A stretch of 64,000 nucleotides of DNA, taken from positions 2,509,501 through 2,573,500 of the forward strand of contig NZ_CP050265.1 in the NCBI RefSeq assembly GCF_011765465.1, in the 5' to 3' direction. The DNA is from Erythrobacter sp. GTDB taxonomy: Bacteria; Pseudomonadota; Alphaproteobacteria; Sphingomonadales; Sphingomonadaceae. The position numbers and the translations under genes are program-made. Shown here piece by piece: positions 50,679-57,902 of the stretch. Each line of letters starts with the position of its first letter. The first letter of the stretch is position 1. The notes beneath the pieces were generated by a model. It saw nothing but the letters and a program-made list of their open reading frames with translations, did no database searches and had not been told where the DNA came from.

Positions 50679-51437
50679 CTAGACCAGCCGCACCAGCGCC
50701 GCGATCGCCGCCGCGCCCAGCACCGCGCCGACGCAGGTCCGCCAGACCGCATCCTCGACCTTGCCGAAAGCGAGGCTCCCGACCCAGTTGCCCAGCAGGA
50801 CCAGCGGGAAGAGCGCGAGGCTCAGCACCACGATTCGCCATTCGAGCACGCCGAGCGCCGTGCCCGAACCGATCCCGGCCATGGCGGCAAGCCCGAAGAT
50901 CCCGATCATCGAGGCCTTCGCCGTCATGCGCGGGATGGCGCGCCCGACATAATAGGGCACGACCGGCGGGCCGGGCATGGCGGCAAAGCCCGTCAGCAGC
51001 CCCGCCGACACGCCGACCGCGGCGGTCGTGACGACGCCCGGCTGCTCCGGCCCACGCTTGGGCGCGAGCACCGCGGCGAAGGCCGACAGCGCGATCAGCG
51101 CGATCAGCAGGCGCGCAAGGTCCGGCGGGGTCGCGTCGAGCAGCATCAGCCCCGGCGCCGTCGCCAGCACCACCAGCGCGCCGATGGTGAGCGCGCTCCT
51201 TTCGGCCTCGCGCAGGATCAGGCGGATCTCGGTCAACGCGAGGAGCCCGGCCATGATGTTGATCGCCAGCACCGCCTCGACCGGGGTCAGCGCCAGCGCC
51301 AGGACGGGCACGAGCAATATGCCGAAGCCGAAGCCGGTCAGCCCCCGGATGAAGGCCGCGCCGAGCGTCGCCGCCACGGCAAGCGCGACCTGCGCCGCGC
51401 TGAAACCGGCAAGGTCTTCCAAGGGCCTATTCGGCAA
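50679..51437 (-). CDS. TauE/SafE-family membrane permease
   Basis: 252 residues with about eight membrane segments arranged as two related halves, including [19 protein letters not shown] near the N-terminus and its counterpart [19 protein letters not shown] in the second half. Family members export sulfite or sulfonates or import organic acids. The start at 51437 overlaps the thrS stop by 11 bp. Substrate not evident. Confidence 0.9.
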   Translation of the reverse strand: MPNRPLEDLAGFSAAQVALAVAATLGAAFIRGLTGFGFGILLVPVLALALTPVEAVLAINIMAGLLALTEIRLILREAERSALTIGALVVLATAPGLMLLDATPPDLARLLIALIALSAFAAVLAPKRGPEQPGVVTTAAVGVSAGLLTGFAAMPGPPVVPYYVGRAIPRMTAKASMIGIFGLAAMAGIGSGTALGVLEWRIVVLSLALFPLVLLGNWVGSLAFGKVEDAVWRTCVGAVLGAAAIAALVRLV

Positions 51438-53412
51438 GATCGGGCGGGGTCGCCGCCTCGCGGATCAGCGCGATCGCCTCGTCCAGCGGGAGCACGCGCT
51501 GCTCCTTCTCGCCGAGGATCCGCATCGCGACCGTGCCTTCCTCCGCCTCGCGCTTGCCGACAACCAGCAGGTAGGGAACCTTGGCGAGCGAGTGTTCGCG
51601 CACCTTGTAGTTGATCTTCTCGTTGCGAAGATCGCTCTCTACCCGCAGGCCCGCCGCCTCGAGCTTCGCGGTCGCGTCGTTCGCATAGTCGTCCGCGTCC
51701 GAAACGATGGTCGCGACCACCGCCTGCACCGGGGCGAGCCAGGCGGGCAGGCGCCCGGCGAAGTGTTCGATCAGGATGCCGATGAAGCGTTCGTAGGAGC
51801 CGAAGATCGCGCGGTGGAGCATCACCGGGCGGTGCTTCTCCCCGTCCTCGCCCACGTAGGTCGCATCGAGCCTTTCGGGCAGGACGCGGTCGGACTGGAT
51901 CGTGCCGACCTGCCACGTGCGCCCGATCGCGTCGGTGAGGTGCCATTCGAGCTTGGGCGCGTAGAACGCCCCCTCGCCCGGCAGCTCCTCCCATTCGAGG
52001 CCGTTGGCGCTGAGCGCATCGCGCAGTTCCTGCTCGGCCTTGTCCCAGTCGGCATCGCTTCCGAAGCGCTGCTCGGGCCTGAGCGCGAGCTTGATGTCGT
52101 AGCTGAAGCCGAAGTCGCGGTAGACGCTGTCGGCCAGCGTGAGGAAGCGCTGGACCTCGCTCACCACTTGGCTTTCGGTGCAGAAGATATGCGCGTCGTC
52201 CTGCGTGAACTGGCGCACGCGCATAAGGCCGTGCAGCGCCCCGTGCGGTTCGTTGCGGTGGCAGCAGCCCATCTCGCCCAGCCGGATCGGCAGGTCGCGG
52301 TAGCTGGTGATGCCCTGCTTGAAGACGAGCACGTGCGCCGGGCAGTTCATCGGCTTCAATGCCATCCAGTCGGCGTCCTTGGAGATCAGCTCCGCGCCTT
52401 CCTCCGTATTGGGCACTTCGTCGGGGATGACGAACATATTTTCGCGATACTTGCCCCAGTGGCCGGACTGCTCCCACTGGCGAGCGTCCATCACCTGCGG
52501 GGTCTTGATCTCGCGGTAGCCGCCCGCGTCCATCTTGCGGCGCATATAGCTTTCGAGCTCGCGCCAGATGCGATAGCCCTTGGGATGCCAGAAGACGCTG
52601 CCATGCGCCTCTTCCTGCAGGTGGAAGAGGTCCATTTCGCGTCCCAGCTTGCGGTGGTCGCGCTTGGCCGCTTCCTCCAGCCGGGTGAGGTGGGCGTTCA
52701 ATTGCTTCTTGTTGAGCCAGCCCGTGCCGTAGATGCGGGTGAGCTGCGCGTTCCTCTGGTCGCCGCGCCAATAGGCCCCGGCGACGCGCATCAGCTTGAA
52801 CGCCTGCGGATCGAGCTTGCCCGTGGATTCGAGGTGCGGCCCGCGGCACATATCGAGCCAGTCGTCACCCGACCAGTAGACCGTCAGTTCCTCGCCCTCG
52901 GGCAGTTCCTTCGCCCATTCGGCCTTGAAGACCTCGCCCTCGCTCTCCCACTTTTCGATCAGCTTCTCGCGGCTCCACACCTCGCGGCGCAGCGGCTTGT
53001 CGGCCTTGATGATCTCGCGCATCTTCTCCTCGATGGCGGGCAGGTCGTCCATCGAGAAAGGCTCGCGGTTTTCCGGAGCCTTCACGTCATAATAGAAGCC
53101 GTCGTCGGTGGCGGGTCCGAAGGTGATCTGCGTGCCCGGCCACAGCGCCTGCACCGCTTCGGCGAGGACGTGGGCGTAGTCGTGCCGCACCAGTTCGAGC
53201 GCCTCTTCCTCGTCCCGCGCGGTGATGAGCGCCAGCTCGGCGTCGCTGTCGAAGGGGCGGCAAAGGTCGCGCACCTCGCCGTTGACCTTCGCGGCGAGCG
53301 CGGCCTTGGCGAGCCCGGGTCCGATCGCGGCGGCGACGTCGGCGGGGGTGCTGCCGGGAGCCATCTCGCGCACCGATCCGTCGGGCAGGCTGATCTTGAG
53401 CAGTTCGGTCAT
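51427..53412 (-). CDS. thrS: Threonyl-tRNA synthetase
   Basis: 661 residues from the ATG at 53412. Class II: N-terminal TGS domain (about 1-60), editing domain with [16 protein letters not shown] (zinc-type His residues), catalytic core beginning about 250, with [55 protein letters not shown] (motif 2 and zinc-binding Cys) and a C-terminal anticodon domain. The open frame extends upstream without family sequence. Confidence 0.97.
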   Translation of the reverse strand: MTELLKISLPDGSVREMAPGSTPADVAAAIGPGLAKAALAAKVNGEVRDLCRPFDSDAELALITARDEEEALELVRHDYAHVLAEAVQALWPGTQITFGPATDDGFYYDVKAPENREPFSMDDLPAIEEKMREIIKADKPLRREVWSREKLIEKWESEGEVFKAEWAKELPEGEELTVYWSGDDWLDMCRGPHLESTGKLDPQAFKLMRVAGAYWRGDQRNAQLTRIYGTGWLNKKQLNAHLTRLEEAAKRDHRKLGREMDLFHLQEEAHGSVFWHPKGYRIWRELESYMRRKMDAGGYREIKTPQVMDARQWEQSGHWGKYRENMFVIPDEVPNTEEGAELISKDADWMALKPMNCPAHVLVFKQGITSYRDLPIRLGEMGCCHRNEPHGALHGLMRVRQFTQDDAHIFCTESQVVSEVQRFLTLADSVYRDFGFSYDIKLALRPEQRFGSDADWDKAEQELRDALSANGLEWEELPGEGAFYAPKLEWHLTDAIGRTWQVGTIQSDRVLPERLDATYVGEDGEKHRPVMLHRAIFGSYERFIGILIEHFAGRLPAWLAPVQAVVATIVSDADDYANDATAKLEAAGLRVESDLRNEKINYKVREHSLAKVPYLLVVGKREAEEGTVAMRILGEKEQRVLPLDEAIALIREAATPPDLAE

Positions 53413-53698
53413 TTCTCTCGCAGTCCGTCGTTGCTGCGGTGCGCCCTGCCACAAAGGGCCATGCACCGGAAGAGCGGTGTTGCGTTCGGAACGGCCGTTT
53501 TCGGGAGGACACCGCACCGCCCGTCGGCCGGGCGGCGGAGCCTGTCGCTAGCCCGCGAGACCCCGCCCCGGAAACCGGAGGTGGTAGTGGTCGTCGTGGT
53601 TAGCGTCTTCGCCATGCGCGCGAGATAGGCTCCCAACAGGCGAATGTCACGCGCAAGTTCGCGCCGTTCATACGGGGGGAGGCAAGGTTGCGCTCCAT
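53413..53698. other. Gap between thrS and the IS1595 element
   Basis: 286 bp upstream of thrS. It should carry the thrS promoter. I see no gene, RNA gene or terminator. The sequence becomes less GC-rich toward the mobile element. No convincing 8-bp target duplication was found when the outer flanks of the element were compared by eye. Confidence 0.4.
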
Positions 53699-53710
53699 TT
53701 TGGAAAGCAC

Positions 53711-53737
53711 GCTGGTCATTATATACTTGAGAAAGCA
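53711..53737 (+). repeat. Left terminal inverted repeat of the element
   Basis: Begins GCTGGTCATTATATACTTGA and continues GAAAGCA. Its reverse complement occurs at 56319-56345 with one difference. Weaker matching (TTTGnnAAGC) extends outward to 53699, so the true tip may be there. Confidence 0.85.
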
Positions 53738-53784
53738 AGATGGATTCGTTAGATAAATCAGCGCGTGACAGGCCGGTGCAGAAC

Positions 53785-54597
53785 TTAATCAACCCAGTAG
53801 GTTCTCGATGCGGAAATGAATCGCTCAAGGAAGTTCGAGATAAAGTGGATACTTTGGTCGTTAAGCCTGGGGCGATTGGGGAAGTGGAAAGTTCCGGGTG
53901 GGTCGGGCCAGATGCAGCATCGGTCATGGAACCCAGTCACCATTGCCCGGTCTTCAAGACTGAAGGCGTTGAGCCGGCTGCTGACGACTTGGAAGACCGC
54001 TTTTCCTGCGACAAAAGTGACAACCTGCACATTGCGCGAGGCTCCGTTGAGGGGTGGGTCTGGCCCGTCGCGTGAGAGGGCTATTGTGTGGGAGTGGCGC
54101 ATCAAAAACATTTGCTCGCGCCCGATGTTATGGGCGCAATAGAAGCGGAAGTATTCGGGGATTTCTCTCTGCTGAAAGAACGCGCTCCGGTCAGATTCGG
54201 GCGTCAGCGATGCATCTGGGTTGGCGTGCTCCAATACGAGCACCTTCAAAGTGAGCCATTTGGTAAGCGCAGCGATTTGGCTGGCGTTTAATTGGGTTGT
54301 GTCGCCTTTCACGAGCGGCGTGAGGATTGGTCGCACATCTCGCTCCAAGCGGTTCATCCATCCGTTATTGCAACGGGTGCAAACGGTTCTGATGCGGATA
54401 TTGCGTGTGTCGCCTTGCCGCCCTTTGGGGCCCGTTACGCGAAGGCCTTGGCTCGGTGAGTAGCTATGCAATTCTTGGCTATGCCGAGCACTCGGTGGAG
54501 CGGGGCGCAAGTGCTTGTGGAGCCACGTTGGCCAGATGTGCTCCTTGCTGTTAGCGTTACACCCGCAAAAGATGCACTTCCGGGGAGCGCGCGACAT
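53785..54597 (-). CDS. HNH-type nuclease, transposon passenger
   Basis: 270 residues. Two CxxC pairs, Cys8/Cys11 and Cys73/Cys76, frame the core KEHIWPTW and CTRCNNGWMN, a pattern typical of HNH endonucleases of the His-Me finger superfamily. The remaining 190 residues have no recognisable domain. The ATG at 54597 is used; an ATG nine bases upstream is possible. It lies just inside the left end of the IS1595 element and is clearly less GC-rich than host genes. Whether it restricts DNA, defends the host or aids transposition is unknown. Confidence 0.75.
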   Translation of the reverse strand: MSRAPRKCIFCGCNANSKEHIWPTWLHKHLRPAPPSARHSQELHSYSPSQGLRVTGPKGRQGDTRNIRIRTVCTRCNNGWMNRLERDVRPILTPLVKGDTTQLNASQIAALTKWLTLKVLVLEHANPDASLTPESDRSAFFQQREIPEYFRFYCAHNIGREQMFLMRHSHTIALSRDGPDPPLNGASRNVQVVTFVAGKAVFQVVSSRLNAFSLEDRAMVTGFHDRCCIWPDPPGTFHFPNRPRLNDQSIHFISNFLERFISASRTYWVD

Positions 54598-54742
54598 GAC
54601 CAACACCGATCAAAAGAAAGAAGACGAGGTGCTCAAGCGTATGCTGAACACCCCGCACAAGAAACACGAACCGACAACCCCGCTGGGGAGGCGGCGGCGG
54701 GAGGACAAAGAAAACGGGGCCGACCCGAAGGCCGACCCCTAA
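54596..54742 (+). CDS. Small conserved-looking protein, 48 residues
   Basis: Highly charged: begins MTNTDQKKEDEVLKRMLNTPHKKHEP, a pattern I have seen in short hypothetical proteins of alphaproteobacterial phages and mobile elements. Preceded by GGGGAG. Its ATG and that of the divergent HNH gene share the bases CATG (54595-54598), so the two genes start back to back. The C-terminal part (DKENGADPKADP) is encoded by a GC-rich imperfect stem-loop that might stop transcription. Confidence 0.55.
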   Translation: MTNTDQKKEDEVLKRMLNTPHKKHEPTTPLGRRRREDKENGADPKADP

Positions 54743-54747
54743 CGCAT

Positions 54748-55077
54748 TCACTGACGGTTGCACGGAGTGTTATAGTTTTGACGAATGTCAGTTTCGATCC
54801 GAAGACGCTCTCGGTCGCCGGAGACGGCCATGGCGGCGATGTGGGTGGCCCCGTTTCTTGCGATGCAGGGCCAAGCTTGGTGACTCTTGAGTCTGGTGTT
54901 CAGGCGCTCGTCCAGATCGCCAGCTTCACCTATGTAGATGGGCTTCCACTGGCTATTGGCTGCGGGCTTGACGAAGATGTAAACGCCACCAAGGCGCTTG
55001 TAAGCAGTTCCGATGGGGTCAAGCTGGAGCGTGTAGTTAGCACCTGACGCGCCCGTTGCAGTTATCGTATTTGACAT
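54748..55077 (-). CDS. GIY-YIG-like nuclease domain protein, transposon passenger
   Basis: 109 residues from the ATG at 55077. The two signature strands are GGVYIF (30-35) and PIYIGEA (46-52); Arg58 in DLDERL, Glu95 in RIETD and Asn101 in NYNTPCN fit the rest of the GIY-YIG active site. No partner DNA-binding domain. It sits between the 48-residue gene (convergent, stops 5 bp apart) and the transposase gene. Confidence 0.72.
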   Translation of the reverse strand: MSNTITATGASGANYTLQLDPIGTAYKRLGGVYIFVKPAANSQWKPIYIGEAGDLDERLNTRLKSHQAWPCIARNGATHIAAMAVSGDRERLRIETDIRQNYNTPCNRQ

Positions 55078-55179
55078 TGGCTTCACCTCGTATGGTGCTG
55101 CGAGGGATTGACCAGCGCGCCCCACTTGGGCACATCGAGTTTCCACACACGAGGTCGCTCCTACACAGCGATTTCGATA

Positions 55180-55210
55180 CGGGCTGGGTCCGCACGACCC
55201 GGCCCGTTTT
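55180..55210 (+). terminator. Terminator-like hairpin inside the element
   Basis: Arms CGGGCTGGGTC and GACCCGGCCCG (one T-G pair) around CGCAC, followed by TTTT on the plus strand. No plus-strand gene ends just before it, so it may end an unseen short transcript or insulate the element. Confidence 0.55.
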
Positions 55211-55353
55211 CATTCCATACAGGAACAAAAGCGGACCCGGGAGTCACGCGGCGGTGATTCCATGGGGATAAACCGTGCATTTCGTGAGTCGAATTAAGGC
55301 TTTAGCGCACCCAACGCTTACGCCTCTCCCCAACCGGGCGGGGCAACTCCGGC

Positions 55354-56295
55354 CTAAGCGGCGAGGGCTTCGCCAGTCCGCCGATAGGTGAGACGCTTGC
55401 CCACGATGCCCTTGAGGGCAATGTCGGCGCGCTCGTGGTCCTCGATGCCGAGGGCCGAACGATTGGAGTAACGGAAGTCGAACTCGGCAAGGTAGCGGTG
55501 CAGGTGGTTCTGCCCGCAATGCTGGTAGATGCCGCGCATCCCGCGCTTGAAGATGCCGAAGAAGCCTTCGACCGTGTTGGTGTGGGCGGTGGTATCGCTG
55601 GCGCTCACATATTCGTCCTGCGTGTGGTTAACCCACACGTGCTTGGCGAACTCCTGGCCGGGGCGGCGATAGGCTTTGTTGTCGTCCGTCAGGAGGCGCG
55701 AGCGGCGGTCAACGTTGGTGAACAGGTAAGCGCCAATGTCGTCCGCGCTAAACGAGCCGTTGAAGACAATGGAGGTGGAGCGGCCCGTCTTGCGGTCAAT
55801 GAGCGAGACGATGCGGTTCATGTTGCGGATCGCCATGCGCGACTGCGGCTTGGTCTTGTCCTTGCCGTAGTAGGTTTCGTCGGCCTCCACATCGGAGCCG
55901 GGGCCGCCCATGGGGCCACCATCGGCCTTCATGGCTTCGCGGATGCGGTGGGCCATGAACCAAGCGGTCTTGTAGGTGACGCCGAGCATACGATGAAGCT
56001 GGTGGGCGCTCATGCCCTTCTTGCTGGCGCACATGAGGTGCGTGGCGAGCAGCCACTTGTTGAGCGGAACCTTGGAGCGTTCGAACACGGTCCCGACCGT
56101 GACGGTGTATTGCTTGCGGCAGGAATTGCACTGGACGAGGCCGGGGCGGTGCTTGGAGCCTTTGAGGCGCTTCTGGTCGTCTGCGCTGCCACAGTGAGGG
56201 CAGACGGGACCATGGGGCCAATGCAGGGCTTCGAGATATTCGCGGGCCTTGTCGGCGTTCTGGAAGCGGGGCTCAAAGAGGTTTGTTTGCGTCAT
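55354..56295 (-). CDS. IS1595-family transposase
   Basis: 313 residues. N-terminal zinc ribbon with CPHCG (32-36) and CNSC (56-59), then a helix-turn-helix segment, then the ISXO2-like catalytic domain: Asp139 in VEADETYYG, the LTDDNKAYR segment at about 201-210, and TNTVEGFFGIFKRGMRGIYQH at about 239-259 with the Asn/Glu position used in place of a classical third acid in this family. Full length, with no frameshift, so probably active. A -35-like TTGACA in the right terminal repeat points toward its start. Confidence 0.93.
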   Translation of the reverse strand: MTQTNLFEPRFQNADKAREYLEALHWPHGPVCPHCGSADDQKRLKGSKHRPGLVQCNSCRKQYTVTVGTVFERSKVPLNKWLLATHLMCASKKGMSAHQLHRMLGVTYKTAWFMAHRIREAMKADGGPMGGPGSDVEADETYYGKDKTKPQSRMAIRNMNRIVSLIDRKTGRSTSIVFNGSFSADDIGAYLFTNVDRRSRLLTDDNKAYRRPGQEFAKHVWVNHTQDEYVSASDTTAHTNTVEGFFGIFKRGMRGIYQHCGQNHLHRYLAEFDFRYSNRSALGIEDHERADIALKGIVGKRLTYRRTGEALAA

Positions 56296-56318
56296 GGCTT
56301 CACACTAGTTGTGGGACC

Positions 56319-56345
56319 TGCTTTGTCAAGTATATAATGACCAGC
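56319..56345 (-). repeat. Right terminal inverted repeat of the element
   Basis: Reverse complement of the left end with one difference. It lies inside a larger perfect inverted repeat, GCTTTGTCAAG (56320-56330) and CTTGACAAAGC (56349-56359), which is probably a transposase-binding site and provides the TTGACA box for the transposase gene. Confidence 0.85.
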
Positions 56346-56410
56346 ACGCTTGACAAAGCGCGACTCGTATGACAAGTGTGCTTTCCATAGTTGAAAGGGA
56401 GCTTGCCATC

Positions 56411-56587
56411 ATGTCCAACATCACCCGATCCCTCGCATGGGCCGGCGTCATCATCGGCGCCGCGCTCGTCATGCAGTCGCAGGGGATGAGCGACCCGGCC
56501 AGTGCGGGCGTCGTCCTCGGCCTTGCGGGAGCGGCCTGGGGCAACCTCCAGGCCGACACGCCCTGCGGCCGAGGGTGCCTGCAGTGA
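56411..56587 (+). CDS. Small membrane protein, first gene of a four-gene operon
   Basis: 58 residues from the ATG at 56411, preceded by GGGAG. Two short hydrophobic stretches (about 8-20 and 29-43) separated by a polar loop. No family recognised. Its stop TGA overlaps the GTG start of the next gene (GTGA at 56584-56587). It lies next to the right end of the IS1595 element, so the operon promoter must be within the 50 bp beyond the terminal repeat, or inside it. Confidence 0.6.
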   Translation: MSNITRSLAWAGVIIGAALVMQSQGMSDPASAGVVLGLAGAAWGNLQADTPCGRGCLQ

Positions 56588-57234
56588 GCGCCGCCGCCGC
56601 GCGCGACCCACGCAGCGGCTTCCTCGGGCGCGGGCCGTATTTCTGGGTCGGGCTGTTCGTCGCGAGTTCGCTCGCGCTCGGGCTGCTCACGTGGACCGGC
56701 GCGGTCGAGGGGCTGGAGACCGTGCTGGTCCTCGCGCTCGTCCCGCTTGCGCTGCTTGCCGCGGTGCTGCGCGCCGCCCAGCTTTCCGCGCGGGCCAAGG
56801 CCGAGGCCGGATCGCGCGGGCTCGCGCAGGCGCGCTATGTCAAGCGGACCGCGCTGTTCACCTCGCTCTACCTCGTCGCGGTCGCCTCGCTCTCTTTCTT
56901 TGATAAGGGGGCCTTCTTCGGCGAGGACGCCGGGCCGCTCGCGCTGCGCGTCCTGCTCGCGGTCCTGCCGGGCCTTGCGATCATCGGCGTGTTCTGGGCG
57001 ATCGGGCGGCTGATGATCGAGGAGGAGGACGAGTTCCTGCGGATGCTGACCGTGCGCCAGTCGCTCGTCGCGACCGCCGTCGCGCTGTCCGCCGCATCGG
57101 TCTGGGGCTTCCTCGAAAGCGCCGATCTCGTGGTGCATCTCGACTCTTACTGGGTCGCGGTGGCGTGGTTTGTCGGCCTGTTCGTCGGCGCCGCGGTCAA
57201 CCGCGTGCAGCACGGCACGTGGGGGAGCGTGTGA
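56584..57234 (+). CDS. Hypothetical polytopic membrane protein
   Basis: 216 residues from a GTG that overlaps the previous stop. About six membrane segments, such as YFWVGLFVASSLALGLLTW, VLVLALVPLALLAAVLRAA and ALFTSLYLVAVASLSFF. No family recognised. Co-transcribed with two further membrane/regulatory genes downstream. Confidence 0.7.
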   Translation: MSAAAARDPRSGFLGRGPYFWVGLFVASSLALGLLTWTGAVEGLETVLVLALVPLALLAAVLRAAQLSARAKAEAGSRGLAQARYVKRTALFTSLYLVAVASLSFFDKGAFFGEDAGPLALRVLLAVLPGLAIIGVFWAIGRLMIEEEDEFLRMLTVRQSLVATAVALSAASVWGFLESADLVVHLDSYWVAVAWFVGLFVGAAVNRVQHGTWGSV

Positions 57235-57298
57235 GGGGCCGCCGGGCCATCTCGCCCCTCGCTGCCGCCCGTTTCCCTTCCCACGAAAGACACCCATC

Positions 57299-57697
57299 AT
57301 GAGAATGCCGCTTCGCCGCCTCGACTGGTTCCTTGTCCTGCCGCTGATTGCCGGACTTGCCTTGGTCGCCGAAATCGACCCGCCGGACGATCCCGCGATC
57401 ACGCTCGGCCCGTTCATCAAGGGAGCGGTGATCGCGCTGGTCGCCCTGCTCGTCAGCCTCGCGGTCGCCGCCGCTTCGGCGATCGATCGGCGCTGCACCG
57501 AGGAATACGCGTTCCAGATCATGGCCAATGCCGCTCTCGTCGCGGTCGCGGCGACCATGCTCACCCATGCCGGCTGGATCATCGCCGGCAAGTTCGTCGG
57601 CCTGCCCGCGCTCGAAAGCGACAATGTCGTGGGCGTGATGGTGATCGGCTGGATCGCGAGCTATTACTGGTTCCGCCTGCGGGGCATCGCGGCATGA
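57299..57697 (+). CDS. Hypothetical membrane protein
   Basis: 132 residues from the ATG at 57299. Four hydrophobic segments (about 10-27, 39-60, 75-93 and 108-127). Together with the following 63-residue HTH regulator this resembles the common pairing of a short multi-helix membrane protein with a small YozG-like HTH protein. Function unknown. Confidence 0.7.
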   Translation: MRMPLRRLDWFLVLPLIAGLALVAEIDPPDDPAITLGPFIKGAVIALVALLVSLAVAAASAIDRRCTEEYAFQIMANAALVAVAATMLTHAGWIIAGKFVGLPALESDNVVGVMVIGWIASYYWFRLRGIAA

Positions 57698-57707
57698 GGG
57701 CGGTGCG

Positions 57708-57899
57708 ATGAAGAACCGCCTGAAAGTGCTGCGCGCCGAGCGCGACTGGTCGCAGCAGGACCTCGCCGACCGGCTCGAAGTCAGCCGCCAGAGCGTCAAC
57801 GCGATCGAGAAAGGCCGCTACGACCCCTCGCTCCCGCTCGCCTTCCGCATCGCCGAGGTGTTCGGCCTGCCGATCGAGGAGATCTTCAGCCGCGACTGA
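57708..57899 (+). CDS. XRE-type HTH transcriptional regulator
   Basis: 63 residues, a bare helix-turn-helix: KNRLKVLRAERDWSQQDLADRLEVSRQSVNAIEKGRYDPSLPLAFRIAEVFGLPIEEIF. It is the last gene of the membrane operon, 10 bp after the 132-residue gene, and probably represses or activates it. No sensing domain, so any signal must come from a partner, possibly the membrane proteins. Confidence 0.88.
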   Translation: MKNRLKVLRAERDWSQQDLADRLEVSRQSVNAIEKGRYDPSLPLAFRIAEVFGLPIEEIFSRD

Positions 57900-57902
57900 A
57901 GC

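Larger units (their letters stand above)
53699..56357. mobile_element. IS1595-family element with passenger nuclease genes
   Basis: About 2.66 kb bounded by inverted ends (left core 53711-53737, right core 56319-56345) that match at 26 of 27 bases. Inside, from the left: HNH nuclease (-), a 48-residue protein (+), GIY-YIG nuclease (-) and an IS1595 transposase (-) reading away from the right end. IS1595-type elements that carry unrelated passenger genes have been described as transporter ISs, so the class is known; this cargo of two nucleases is what stands out. Both the HNH gene and the gaps are less GC-rich than the host. Confidence 0.85.

Noticed and set aside
54466..55047. 193-codon plus-strand frame across the mobile element
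   Set aside because: Lies antisense to the GIY-YIG and HNH genes and has no recognisable domain.
55037..55228. 63-codon minus-strand frame between GIY-YIG and transposase
   Set aside because: Overlaps the GIY-YIG start and contains the terminator-like hairpin; composition is not convincing.
53680..56375. 8-bp target-site duplication around the IS1595 element
   Set aside because: Flanks compared at several possible tips; no exact 8-base match found, so none is claimed.
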